DNA from: Micropterix aruncella
Taxonomy: Eukaryota; Arthropoda; Insecta; Lepidoptera; Micropterigidae
DNA: 64,000 nucleotides
Assembly: GCA_944548615.1 (NCBI GenBank)
Contig: OX155971.1
Span: forward strand, 27,020,072 to 27,084,071
Reading direction: 5' to 3'
Shown here: piece by piece, positions 23,918 through 35,394 of the stretch
Layout of the letters: the number at the start of each line of letters is the position of its first letter
Numbering within the stretch: position 1 is the first letter of the stretch
The notes under the pieces: model-generated
What the model was told of the DNA's origin: nothing
The model's input: only the letters and a program-made list of their open reading frames with translations
The model's database searches: none
Made by a program: the position numbers and the translations under genes

Positions 23918-23918
23918 C
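23391..23918. repeat. Long palindrome, arms about 255 bases
   Basis: Left arm 23391-23645 and right arm 23664-23918. The centre reads GGAGGCTTCTGAATAG ... CTATTCAGAAGCCTCC. Arms are similar but not identical. Confidence 0.85.
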
Positions 23919-23925
23919 GAGAGCA

Positions 23926-24200
23926 GTATATCATTCGTCTAGATCTCAGAGGGCACCCGTAAGCTGATAGAGCATTGTACCTACTTATGAGATAGCTTAG
24001 AGCTGCCCCACCGAGATTTTGAAAAGCAAACCTAGGACTTTCGTATCTCTTCTTTCCAGGGTCTTCATTCAGTGTAGTTTCCTTCTGTACTCTGCAATAT
24101 GGTCATACTTCAATAGGTCATAAATAAAGCGAAATCAGACATTTTGCAGCATTTCAACCCTGGTGGCTAAATCTTCCTTGATTTCGATAAAGACAACATC
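23926..24200 (-). pseudogene. LINE (family D-like), upstream part of the split copy
   Basis: Minus-strand translation across stops gives blocks such as GCPLRSRR and FRFIYDLLKYDHIAEYRRKL, which align with the region upstream of the C-terminal block in the 12803-13440 copy. It is separated from its 3' part by the repeat E insertion. Confidence 0.55.
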
Positions 24201-24655
24201 TGAGTTTTAACCTAGGAGATGATTGGGTTTCGATTGGGAGATGATGGGATTTCGACCAGTCGCATATCATCGCAAGCTCAGCGTTAATAGAAGCTATATC
24301 TGCGTCGATGCCTTCTGGGTGGAAGTGGGAAAAATTTGGACATCGTCGGTGTAGAGATGACTTTTTGCATTAGTGATGTTTATTTTATTTAATAATTATT
24401 TTTATTGGAATTATCAAATTAACCATTTACAATAATTATAATATTAAAACAATTGGCAAAAACTTTCTTCTTTCATTCTCTGGCTAGTGCTGCCCAACTG
24501 GGATATACCCGTTCCAGGGCAAGCAATTTATATTTTTACATTTAAAGCGAGGGTCTATGAACCAACCAAACACAATAATAATAATAATGATTAAAAAATA
24601 TATATAATAATAATAAGTATATATAATAATAAAATTTTAATAAAAATTACTATAT

Positions 24656-25379
<724 letters not shown>

Positions 25380-26099
25380 ACTATATAGGAAATATAAATA
25401 CTAAATACAGTAGAATACACATATACACACACAATATATGTTAAGTCAACTTCAACTTATTCTACTACATCGATCATGGCATGGATAGATAAACGCTCTT
25501 CTTGCAACAGCCATTTATTTATTTTGCTTTTAAACAAATGACAATTGGGACTGGTTTTTATGTCACTGCTTAATTTATTATAAACTCTTGTAGCTATGAA
25601 AGAGTAGTGTCGCTGTTCAAAAGTCGTCTTCATCCTAGGTACATTCAAATTATCACTCAGGAGTTGTCTAGCCCCTAGAGCCCCGTTTGGCCGATATCGG
25701 CCAAAACACGACTCAGCGTGACTGACTTTTATTATGTTTTTATGTTAATATGTTTTATTTTAATTATGGGTACAGTGGTTTGGCAGTAAGTAATGTTTTG
25801 GTGAGATAGTGTCATAATTCAATTTAGTTACTAATTTTTACTAAAATTTTTTGGGACATCAACTTGTCAATCGGCTGAAGGGCCGAGGCCTGAAGGTCTA
25901 GTGGGTTTCGTGTGCGTAATAATAAATGATTTATTTTGTTTGGCCACGAAAACCCAACGTAGTGCAGTTTTAATAAATAATAACCTAGCACCCAAAACTG
26001 GAGCCTCTTTAAATAGTTCATTAGAAGAATATTGATATCGTTTGCGATGCATGATTTTTAAAATACATTTTCATGTACAAAAAATACATATACAAAATA

Positions 26100-26800
26100 C
26101 ATGTTAGATATTGAGTTAATAAATAAAGACAAATGAAAGCAGGGATAAGACACTACTTCGGGAAACGGTGGTGACTTGTGGTAGAAAATTAGAGAACTTG
26201 TATTAATATTGAATGCTGTGGTTATTTAAAAACGACAGGCACCGTTTAGGAAAAACCGGATATAGATACATTTTAGATAATTTATTCTTTCTCTCGATGC
26301 CTATTTGCCTTTCTAATAAGAAATAATATGTAATTTATGAAGAAAAGTCCAGGGCAAACATGAATAAGTCCATAAAAGATATTTTCGATAAAATCACGTT
26401 GATTACGTTGATTGACGTCAACATTGATTAACCACCAATTAAACAAATAAAATAAATTCAATATGATATGACTTTAAATAAAAAATCCAAATAGAATATC
26501 AATCGGCTATATTTGTTTTAAACTCATAGACTTAGATGAGTTTTTTTCATAAATTGCTTAGGCTTAGTCACCTTGATGTAATCAATACAATTTTCTTGCG
26601 CTTGGCTCTGATTGGTGAAAACAGACTTGGATGATCGCTTGGACGTAAGTTGGGCATACGTTTCGCACTTCGGCTACGTAAAGACCAAATTTGGTTGCAC
26701 ATCAGAACACCGTTGACTACGTAACGACCAATATTGGCGGCTTGCTAATCCATACCAATATATTATTATTTTGCGGATATTTCTAATAAAATTCCATTGT
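26100..26800. other. Unassigned AT-rich stretch
   Basis: No gene, RNA or clear repeat edge seen. Confidence 0.4.
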
Positions 26801-27232
26801 CAAACATATTTTTTTTTCGAGAAATTATCAAAATTTTTATTGGTTTTTATGAGCTAATATATAAATATTTTTGTATGTAAATAAGCAAAACCAAATATTA
26901 ACTTTGATAGAGAATCTAACAAAGATCAAGATAACATTTACAATTTCTAAATAGGGTTCCGTATTTTTCCGTAAGAAAAGTACAAGTTAGAAATGCCGAG
27001 TTTTTATCACTTTTTCGACTTTCTCATATTTATTCATAATTATCTAATTGTTTTACAAAACGAGATTTTAATATTCTATATACAAAATTTCAATGCAATT
27101 GCACAATAATTTTTTTATAATTTCTACAGTAGTTCCATAGTTATAGTAGTTTTTGTAGAGCGCGGCGATATTGCAAGAAATTCCTATAAATTGCCGCGGT
27201 CTGCCATGAAATTATGCCGCTACCCGAAGGGT
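26801..27232 (+). mobile_element. Element P relative, 3' part
   Basis: Diverged match to the right half of element P copy 1 (15720-16199). Shared features are TTTTTGTATG.AAATAAG, TTATTCATAATTATCT.AATTG and TTTCAATGCAATTG. The right end is CCCGAAGGG followed by TTAA (27231-27234). No left end was identified. Confidence 0.5.
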
Positions 27233-27435
27233 TAATGAGGTCTAATTTTATAATATTTTTATTTTTGAAGCAAAACAACAGTTTTACAATCTATAATATA
27301 AAAAGTGTTAATCTATAATATAAGAAGTTCGGAGTTCTTCTTATTTCAATGGGTTCCCGGATCATGCGAGGAAAGTAGAATTGTTCCTTGGATAGAATAA
27401 TGGGATTTTAAAACTGCATCCAGAGGTTACTTCCG

Positions 27436-27711
27436 CTATCCAATATATGTTCGCAGATCGCCGATTAACGTTTTTAACAGCTTTAACAGCTGTTCTGTCA
27501 GTCGCGTGGCTATTGGCCGTTTCGTTTGTTCAACGTAGGCCAAACCGCAGCTGCATTCGACTTTATACACACCCGGGGTTTGCAGTGGTATTACATCCTT
27601 TACAGGCCTCAAAAATCGAGCTATATTTTGGGTCGGTTTGAAGATCCTTTTTATATCGAATCTGTTTAGCATCTTACTTATTCGATCAGTCACGCCCTTG
27701 ACGTATGGTAA
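27436..27711 (-). pseudogene. Penelope-like element GIY-YIG endonuclease relic
   Basis: The minus strand encodes LPYVKGVTDRISKML, then PGVYKVECSCGLAYVEQTKR and PIATRLTEQ. This is the GIY-YIG-type C-terminal endonuclease seen in Penelope-like retroelements: the GVYKV and AYVEQ segments occupy the GIY and YIG positions with a CSCG between. The reverse transcriptase is absent. A second decayed copy lies on the plus strand at 56193-56328. Confidence 0.75.
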
Positions 27712-27887
27712 GACAACGGCGGCTGCAACGTCACCGAAACGTCGAGTCCTACAAATTTCACGCGGTAAATTCGTTTTCTATCCTATTTATAATCCTACTG
27801 TATATGTTTATCCACTGTTTCAATTGTCTACCTGTTTCTATTGTCCACAGTTTACCATGCATGTATCTAACCTTTTTCTTATATTAT
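27712..27887. repeat. Possible Penelope-like end sequence
   Basis: AACGTC.CCGAAACGTCGAGTCCTAC followed by AATTTCACGCGGTAAATTCG resembles 55000-55045. Similar sequence often flanks lepidopteran Penelope-like elements, by recall only. It abuts the relic above head to head. Confidence 0.35.
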
Positions 27888-27891
27888 TTAA

Positions 27892-28020
27892 CCCTTTGAC
27901 GACCGCTCCTGAACCGCTGGGAAATTCGCGAATCCAAGACCGGATTTATGTTCAGCGACCCCAAATTACTAAACAAAAGTGCCGCGAAAAAAAATGTTTT
28001 TCACCTGTTTTTCACCTGCA

Positions 28021-28052
<32 letters not shown>

Positions 28053-28081
28053 ATGTCCCAATGGTCGTCAACGGTAAAAAT
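27892..28081. repeat. Left end of the piggyBac-like element: tip and inner repeat
   Basis: Tip CCCTTTGACGACC at 27892-27904; inner inverted copy with GGTCGTCAACGG at 28063-28074. An (AAAT)n microsatellite sits just outside the inner copy (28024-28053). The right end mirrors this: inner TTTGACGACC at 30521-30530 and tip at 30886-30898. Confidence 0.9.
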
Positions 28082-28556
28082 GTATGCGACTTTTCTAACT
28101 TTGGCAGTACGCGAACGCATTCCATTACTCATTATTTTTAGGGTATTTATTCGCGCCAAAACAACTAAATCCGTATAAAGATAGTTTTAATTCACTTAAT
28201 CGATACAAAGACACTTCGAAATATGCCGCAATCTCTCTATGATGATATCATTATCATTCATTCGCATTATTCATCATCCGCGCCACTCGTAGCGAAGACG
28301 CAAACCGTTCCGCCAACAAGGAAACCACGCAGTGCATCCTCCTGAACGATGGAGGGCGCTTGGAGTAATTAGGAATTCCCCTTACGATGTGACAGAATGT
28401 CCTTTTTGGTGGAAAAAAACAGTGGTTGACACGCGAGCATATCGAAGGAAGTGGAAAGTATTATTATTTGGATTGTTTTCGAAGTTTCGTGAGTTTATTA
28501 CCTTATTTTGTCGTGTTTTCGTAATATTGTGAACGTTTCACTTTTGAAGGCGCACA

Positions 28557-30424
28557 ATGCAGAGATCGCGCCGTTTCTACCTCACAAAGGAAGAAATCAT
28601 TCAATTGATGAATGCCGAGGATAGCGATGATGATGAACGTGCACTCGAATTGGACAACGAAGATATTCCATTTCTCGAGGAGGACGCTGCCGTCTTAGAG
28701 CCCAGAACCGAAATCGAAATCGAGGATGTAATTGCTGAGCTTGAAAAACCGTCGACTAGTGCTGGTGTTTGCGTAAAGCCGCCAACACCAGCGCAAGTTC
28801 CATGCGATCAGCCACCAACACCTGAGCTAGTAACTTTCAAGTGGAAAAAGCCTAAAGACGATTACACTCTACCAACGTTCACCGATCCAGTTTTTGATTA
28901 CGGGAAAGTTTTATTGCCAGTTACGACACCCGACAGCGATGTGCCGAGTATTTACCAAGTGTTCAGTGCAGTTTCCAACTTTGATACGATGCTCAAATTG
29001 GTCAAGCAACAGTCGCAAATATACGCTGAGCAAAAAGGCATTGTTTTCTCGATTTCATTGGCAGAATTGAGGGCGTATTTCGGCATTATTTTGTGCATGA
29101 CAATTCACCGTCTGCCAGACACTAGACTTTACTGGTCAACGTTGCCCATTTACTCGGTGCCAATCATTTCGAATGTAATGAGCCGAAAAAGATTCGAAGA
29201 AATCCGATCTTGTTTACATTTTGCCAACAATATTGAACAGCCATCCCGAGATGATCCATCTTACGATCGAGCATTTAAAATTCGGCCAATAATCATACAT
29301 ATGAACAAAGCATTCGCGGGTGCGTTGAGCGAGAGCAAGTGCCAGGCCATCGATGAGCATATGGTCAAATTCAAAGGGCATAACATCATGAAGCAGTATA
29401 TGAAGGATAAACCGATTTCATGGGGTTTCAAATTGTGGTGCCGATGCGACTCGCAGACTGGTTACCTACACAAATTTGACATTTACACAGGTAAGAAAGA
29501 GCAGAAGGAAATCGGCATTGGCGAATCGATTGTTCTATATATGGCGGAAGGTCTCGATGGCATGGGTATCGAATTGTATTTTGATAATTTTTTCAACAAT
29601 CCAACATTGCTGTACAAGCTAAAAGAGAAAGACATAAGAGCCTGTGGCACTCTTCGCTCCAACCGTAAACAAATGCCTAAATTTGATGCGGACAAGAAAT
29701 TCAAACGTGGCGACTTCCACTGCCTGGTGGCTAATGGTGTGGCTGTGATGAAGTGGATGGATAATCGTGCTGTATTTTTGGGGTCTAACTTTCTACCTCC
29801 ACTTGAATCGGTCAACGTAAAACGACGCCAAGCTGGCTCTGCCGCAAAAATCGATGTCAAATGTCCAGGTGCGATCAAACACTACAACAAAGGAATGGGA
29901 GGAGTGGATCTCATGGATCAGAAAAAGGTTGGTCAATGGTAATTCTTCCCCGAAAATGAAATTGTTTTTGATTTCGTTACCTACTTTTTTTTCAGTCTTA
30001 CTACGAACACGATCGGAAATCAAAGACTAAATTCTACCTGCGCCTTTTCTACGATCTCTTTGATTTGAGTGTGCATAATGCTTACATTGTTTACAACAAA
30101 ATTTCTACTTCGAATAATGATCCATTTTCTATATCTGCATTGGAATTCCGCGCGCAGCTGGCTACTCAATTGATCGATTCATTCACCAACCGCAAGAGAC
30201 TATCATTAGAAGCTGTAAGAGAGGGACCTAAGAGATTCAAAGTTGCGGAGACCGTTACTCTCTCTGGTCATTATCTCCGCAAAAGTGAAACGGGACGTAA
30301 GAGATGTGTTGTCTGCTCCAAACAAGGCAAAGACCGCCGAACAAATGCTATGTGTGCCTTTTGCAAAAAACCATTTTGCTTCACCAATGATCGAAATTGC
30401 TTCGAAATTTATCACAAGAAATGA
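28557..30424 (+). CDS. piggyBac-like transposase, one intron, apparently intact
   Basis: Cut-and-paste transposase acting at TTAA sites in the nucleus. ATG at 28557; exon 1 to 29927 (457 codons); intron 29928-29995 (68 bases, GT...TTTTTTTTCAG, phase 0); exon 2 29996-30424 (142 codons plus stop), 599 residues in all, a usual piggyBac length. Without splicing the frame stops at 29940. Order: an acidic N-terminus (about 20-60, EDSDDDE), the DDE_Tnp_1_7 domain, then a cysteine-rich C-terminal finger (CVVC ... CAFC ... CF) at about 558-597. Candidate catalytic aspartates are D266 (AIDEHM), D343 (YFDNFF) and D451 (GGVDLMDQ, with D454). AATAAA signals follow at 30474 and 30486. The intron is inferred from frame and consensus only; an alternative donor GTAATT at 29939 breaks the frame. 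Confidence 0.93.
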
Positions 30425-30473
30425 AAATTTAATGTAACGATCAAAAATGTAAACAAGTTTGTTTTTTTTTCCA

Positions 30474-30491
30474 AATAAATATTCTAATAAA
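30474..30491 (+). terminator. Polyadenylation signals of the transposase gene
   Basis: Two AATAAA hexamers (30474-30479 and 30486-30491), 50-70 bases after the stop codon and before the inner right repeat. Confidence 0.6.
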
Positions 30492-30902
30492 GAAAATTAC
30501 AAATGTCATTGATTTTTACCTTTGACGACCATTGGGACATATAGGTCCCGTCAGATTGGGTGGTCGTGTGGGTGGTCGAAGTGGACTATCTTTTCTTTTA
30601 TGTTTTTGTTATGAAGAGGAAGGCTGCCCGCAACTTCTCCTCAATTTCTGGACCTATAAGTCCACCCACCCCCAAAATATTGTAGCAAGAAAAAGGGGGA
30701 GAAAAATTCCAAATTTTTCGACTTCGAGGTGGTGTGGGAGGCAAAGGGATGAATCTACCCTTGAAAACGAAGTACTTTCTGAAGGACACATTCATACCCT
30801 ATTGAATGATACCTAGCTGAGGAAAATCGATTTCATAGTTTTTCCAGGAAAAAATCGAATTTAAAAGGGTCACCGGTGTCCCATTGGTCGTCAAAGGGTT
30901 AA

Positions 30903-31300
30903 TATGAAACTGGCACCGCTTGACAAATTATTCAGCGGAGCGTGAAATGAGCCCTCATGGCGGTTAAATTTTTCCTCGTTCATTTGCAATTCTCCGGTGT
31001 GGGCGTCATCGGGTCGCGCATACAATATGGGTTTTACATCGAATTACACAAATGCGGCGTATCGATGGCCGTTTGTTGCCGATCAATACACTCCGTGCAG
31101 GGGACATTAATATAATACCCGACTGAGGAAGGCTCATACATTATGTATTCAGAAATAAGCCCTCTTGGAGTGCGGGCCGGTTTTGTCTCCTTTTATCGGG
31201 GCGAATTCGCGCGCGAATTTCCACGGAAATGTACTAACGAGCCATTCATACGCTCACTTCTTCTTGTTTCGTTATTATTCGTTCAACTGAGCCACATATA
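30903..31300. other. Unassigned stretch
   Basis: Moderately GC-rich flank of the piggyBac-like element with no ORF or RNA recognised. Confidence 0.4.
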
Positions 31301-31305
31301 ATTTA

Positions 31306-31352
31306 TTATCTAGTTGCCATAGGCAACCCCGTCCACCCCCCCCCCCCATCCC
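31306..31352 (-). repeat. Hairpin GTTGCC..GGCAAC next to CTAG, then C-runs
   Basis: CTAGTTGCCATAGGCAAC forms a perfect small hairpin with CTAG at its outer edge, as at 6867, followed by runs of 13 and 6 C. It could be a Helitron-like 3' end on the minus strand; evidence is limited to the end motif. Confidence 0.35.
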
Positions 31353-31559
31353 CCCAATTACCACAACACGGAACAGAAGGAACAGTATACCGAGATGGAA
31401 CAGTAAGCGCACTCTCGAGCGGCAGGGTGATGCGGGGATAGAGTGCGTATAAGTGAGCAGAGGGATATGTCTAGGTGAACGCCATTGGTTTGAGTTACGT
31501 GCGGGTGGTTTGGCAAATTTCTCGAACGTTTAATAGAAATAGAATAGAATCTGCGTTGG

Positions 31560-32270
31560 CTTAATAGAAATAGAAATAGAAATATTTATTGTCCGAAATT
31601 GTGGTGGTACATTTATGGTGATAATGCGTAAAACTATGTCTCCCACAATTACCTGTTATTATAACAGATTAACAAATTTACTTATCTGCTGATTATAATA
31701 TCTTATTAAAAATGTAATTATTTCACTGGTTTGCCTATAATATCTAAATCAAATTAAAAATAATTCGTAATGTTCATTGAATGGCCTGAAATAACATTAA
31801 AAGAGAAATATAACATAAAAAAACTCTAAACAGACCGGATAAGTAGAACTAGCAGTAGAAGACAATTAATAAAAATAAATCACCAACAATAAAAAAATAA
31901 AGAAAAAAATCTAAATCTAGGAATAATCAAAAATCCGCCAAAAATTACGAAATGTATATAATTTAAAATGTGGTATCTTCCTTATTGAATTATTGAAAAA
32001 AGAAAATGAAAATGCATGCCCACAATATAATATTATGAGAAATATTCGTTTAATGTGTAAAAGCTTTTATCGATAAGCCATTTTTTCAACGCAGCGGTAA
32101 ACCCTTTTCCTATTATTTCTTTGATATTTGCAGGTAGGTGGTTATAGATTTTTATTGAACTGTATAACATTCCTTTTTAAAATATAGTTAAATTTGGCTT
32201 GGGTGCTTGTAGCTCATGTTTATTTCTTGTGTTATAGCCGTGTTCAACATTGTTTATTTTGAAATACTGA
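31560..32270 (-). pseudogene. LINE RT C-terminus and 3' UTR
   Basis: Minus-strand reading around 32040-32160 gives YNHLPANIKEIIGKGF and ALKKWLIDKSFYTLNEYFS then a stop, the extreme C-terminus of a CR1/Jockey-type reverse transcriptase. The 3' UTR runs to a (TTTCTA)-like tail at 31560-31585 and shares GGGAGACA.AATTA-type sequence with the LINE at 58320-58870. It is 5'-truncated. Confidence 0.75.
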
Positions 32271-32409
32271 TCGTGGTTATTTACAAATAGCGGCCATATG
32301 GCGGCCACATGCGAGCCATCAACTCGTGACGTCCCTCGCTTTTCTTTCAATTTCGATATAAGAGAAGCTACTGTCTGTATACTGTGCAGAAGGTATGCTC
32401 CAGAAATAG

Positions 32410-32985
32410 TATCGTCAGGAAATTAACTAGGAGTACATGGGCAGACAATCCAGCTACACTCAGAACGTCAGCTCTGTGTGACAATTGTCTCCGACTGGCT
32501 TAAACCTACTCCTGTCGAAAAGCTACTACCTGCTCATCGGAATCGCCCTTCCTGCACTACTTCTTGGTATCCTGGCTAATTCTGAAGTCGTTAAGGTGGT
32601 AGACAACTTAAGACACCTACTGGACTGGCAAAAACCATGCCACAATCGCCTTAAATCGTGAAAGTTTATCTTGATCCACCCATAACCGCTCCAAGGTAGT
32701 CAATTTTCGAACCGCATCATTTAATGGGGGGCTTCATTTGGCAAGAGCGTAAAGAAAGAGATAGAACCAGGGTTCGATCTCCCCTATACCACCTGGCGTA
32801 GTATCAACAGACTGAGGGTGGGTGTCACAAGATGCCGAGCCAATCTCATCTGCTTGGACTGTTCATAAATCCAACATGCGGCTGTGGAACACCTCTTTTC
32901 ATGCCCGCTGCTGACAAACCCTACCAGATGTCGATCCCTGATCCCAGATGATCAAACCCTACCTACTGTCGATCAGAAAGGTTTT
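32410..32985 (+). pseudogene. LINE RT C-terminus with cysteine motif
   Basis: Plus-strand blocks in shifting frames: WADNPATLRTSALC near 32425, RLRVG-like INRLRVGVTRCRANL near 32810, then CGCG / EHLFSCPLL near 32876-32912. The order matches C-termini of insect LINEs with a terminal CxCG...H..CP cysteine motif. A related relic is at 47330-47640. Multiple frameshifts. Confidence 0.6.
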
Positions 32986-32999
32986 CAGACGCATCCTGA

Positions 33000-33213
33000 A
33001 TATTGCTTTCAGGATGCGTCTGCCATGAAGACCCATTCCGTTCAGGGTTGGTCACACTCACGGGTCAACACCCTACGGCGGCCTCCACGCATGGAGTGCG
33101 AGCCCGGGCAGGTCTCTGGCCTTATGGCTAGTTTTCCCCTAGGAATCAACCTTCTGGCGCTCCTGGATGGTCTGCACACCGTGCGGCGTAAGCCAATCGA
33201 TTGTGCACTCTGA
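33000..33213 (-). repeat. Repeat E, copy 3, first segment
   Basis: Minus-strand match to the 3' half of repeat E (GCCAATCGATTGTGCA.TCTGACTAA against 23500-23520). The repeat is then broken by element P copy 2 and continues at 34281. Confidence 0.6.
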
Positions 33214-34278
33214 CTAACCCTTCCAATCGCGAAGTAAAAATTCAGCTGTCACTTACGCCGGCGACATTTTCGCTCGTAAATTCGGCGCAAGTAAATGAAC
33301 TTGAGTAAAACGACTATAACTTGTAAACCACTATACGGATCATAAAAAAAATAACTGTAGAATGATCGCATTGAAATTTGAAATATAAAACATTGTAAGA
33401 TTATCTCGTGAAACAATTAAGATAATAATGAATAAATATTACAAAGTTGACGAACTGAAAAAAAGTCGCCTATTCAAATAATTTCGATGTTTTTATCACA
33501 AAATACGTAAAATATGCAAAAATTGTAAATACAATTATGTTCTTTATTAAATACTTTACCAAAACTTATATTTTGTTTTACTTATTTGCATACAAAAACA
33601 TTTAGTTACTCAGCCAAGAAAAAATCGATGTATTCTCCGAATATCCGATGTCTGATGTCAAATTAGAAATCAAGTTGAATTGAGCAAAATATAGCCAATT
33701 TTGTGATTATATACGATGTAAATCAAATAATAGCTGTTTCATAAGCGAATTAAACGAATATTACGTCATAATTCGCGATTTTTCGTCATAATTCGGGAAA
33801 AGAAACGAACATTTTTTGCAAAGCTAACGTCAGACTATTTAACGCGATAAATCGTGAAAAAAGCAGATGAGCTGTCCCAAATTAGAAATTCTCTTTCGGA
33901 AATCTTCCTAGAATGCAAATCACTTACGGTTTTGCAGGAAATAGCACAAAAATAACACGAAAATCACAAAATCACAGAGTTGCACAACGGCCGCACGGCG
34001 GCTCGAAGAGTCGCGGCGGGCGCGCGGCGGGAGACTAACAAAAACTGATTATTGTAAGAAATTATTGGCTAACAGTCGTCGACTAGAGTTCGACCGTTCG
34101 ACTTTTTCGATATCGCATACTTTATACGCGGATAGGATCGCAATTCGAGTAATAAATCGCATTTTACGCAGCGCGGAGCGCCCAAACCAAAATTGATTAG
34201 CTCAAATCTTAAACCCTTCCGATTTGAGTTAACCATTTTTGGCGTCAAACCAAAAATGGTTAACTCAAATCGGAAGGG
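33214..34278 (-). mobile_element. TTAA-type non-autonomous element P, copy 2
   Basis: Ends are CCCTTCC (33214) and GGAAGGG (34278), followed by TTAA at the right and CTAA at the left. It splits repeat E cleanly. Read on the minus strand it repeats the layout of copy 1: a GC-rich block (33990-34035), TTTTGTG-rich leader, ACCGTAAGTGATT donor-like site (about 33937), then AT-rich 3' half with GATAATAATGAATAAATATT shared with 15990-16010 inverted. No transposase. Confidence 0.6.
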
Positions 34279-34280
34279 TT
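34212..34280. repeat. Perfect 31-base palindrome bounded by TTAA
   Basis: Arms 34212-34242 and 34250-34280 are exact reverse complements around CGTCAAA. The left arm starts AACCCTTCCGATTTGAG. TTAA flanks both sides and occurs again inside each arm. Confidence 0.95.
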
Positions 34281-34621
34281 AACAGTCGGGGGGAGTCTGG
34301 AAGAAGTACTGTTTCCTATAGAGCGGGGGTGGTTGCGGACCTTACGGGGACTGCTTTTGAAACGACCATCGGCTACCCGATCCTGGGTGAACAGCCGGGC
34401 AAAGGATGCCGTGGTCTGTGAGATTCGGTATACACCGTTTCACCGCTTCGTAAAGGAGATGACAAGCGACCTCGAACTCGTAACCAATCGAGAGACTAAA
34501 GTAATCTGGTCGCAATTGGAAGTAAGGGCGTGAGTGTAAACCCGCTGGGTAACACATCTGGTTATCTCGCGGTTAAGGCGTTGGCCTCTTACGGGCATTT
34601 GGCGGAGCTTGACGGTGGACT
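34281..34621 (-). repeat. Repeat E, copy 3, second segment
   Basis: Minus-strand continuation of the interrupted repeat: ACTGTTTCCTATAGAGCGG matches 23861-23878, and GGCGGAGCTTGACGGTGGA is the inverse of 23132-23150. Confidence 0.65.
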
Positions 34622-35165
34622 GTTTTTTTTTTTTTTTTTTTTTTCTCTTTATTTGAAAAAACAACAGATTTACATCAGTCTTACGTACTAGAGATAATAT
34701 TACATTAAGTTATTTGATATAAATCTAAAAACGTTTTCTACTTATTGATAATTTACCTATTTTGTTATACTATTCTAATAACTTAAATATTTTATTTTAA
34801 TTTCCGTTTGGTGTTTTTTTTTTTTTTTTAGTCCGTTATTTTTGCAGAGGCGAGTTGCTTGAATTGTGATTTACTTAGAAGCATACCATCAAAGCAATTT
34901 ACGATTTTCACATATGAGTGCATTATACGGGGCACCGGCGAGAATAGAGCGTTATTGGTTGAACAATGCGGCGGGCGGAAGACATCACAACGACGAGTTC
35001 TGTGGATCGACGGAACGTTCAGCGGGAAACAACTGAGCAGATCAGGGCAGTCGAGTTTATGGGTAAAGAGTGAATTAATGAGGAGAAGATCTGTAAGAGT
35101 ACGTCTCGTCTTCAGAGATTGACATTTAAAAAAGTGAGTTTGGGCGTTGTAATCGGCGAATGTCC
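34622..35165 (-). pseudogene. LINE insertion (RT C-terminus, poly-A tail) in repeat E
   Basis: A poly-T run of 20 or more (34622-34643) is the complement of a poly-A tail. Upstream on the minus strand, FTHKLDCPDLLSCFPLNVPS and VKIVNCFDGMLLSKSQF give the RT C-terminus. The repeat E host is intact on both sides (34621 and 35166), proving the insertion. Confidence 0.7.
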
Positions 35166-35250
35166 AAGTCTTCTGCGCTCACTTCACGGGAGAGAGAACG
35201 ACTAGTCGTTAAAACTTCCTGAGGTGACAGGTTCGCCCGTTGTAGTTAAC
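35166..35250 (-). repeat. Repeat E, copy 3, third segment
   Basis: TTCTGCGCTCACTTCACGGG through GTTAAAACTTCC and TTCGCCCGTTGTAGTTAACA, the inverse of the left end of E (23030-23110). Confidence 0.65.
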
Positions 35251-35394
35251 AACTCTATTTGAATTCCTCCAAACACTGTATCTGTCAATCCCCACCACTC
35301 GTATCGCCCGCAAACTCCGCCCCGTCGGCCTTCTGCTTGGCGCGAAAAATGCAATCTTATTACTTTATAAACGGATCCTGTATATATAGAGAGC

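Larger units (their letters stand above)
27892..30898 (+). mobile_element. Complete piggyBac-like transposon (3.0 kb)
   Basis: Flanked on both sides by TTAA (27888-27891 and 30899-30902). Terminal inverted repeats are CCCTTTGACGACC at the left tip and GGTCGTCAAAGGG at the right tip, a perfect 13 of 13. A second, inner inverted repeat of 28 bases (28054-28081 and 30512-30539, 27 of 28 matching) carries the same TTGACGACC core in opposite orientation to the tip, so each end is a hairpin-like pair. Intact tips, an intact TTAA duplication and an intact transposase gene together indicate a recent and possibly autonomous copy. Confidence 0.95.

Noticed and set aside
29483..29878. 131-codon minus-strand frame
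   Set aside because: Antisense shadow of the piggyBac-like transposase exon.
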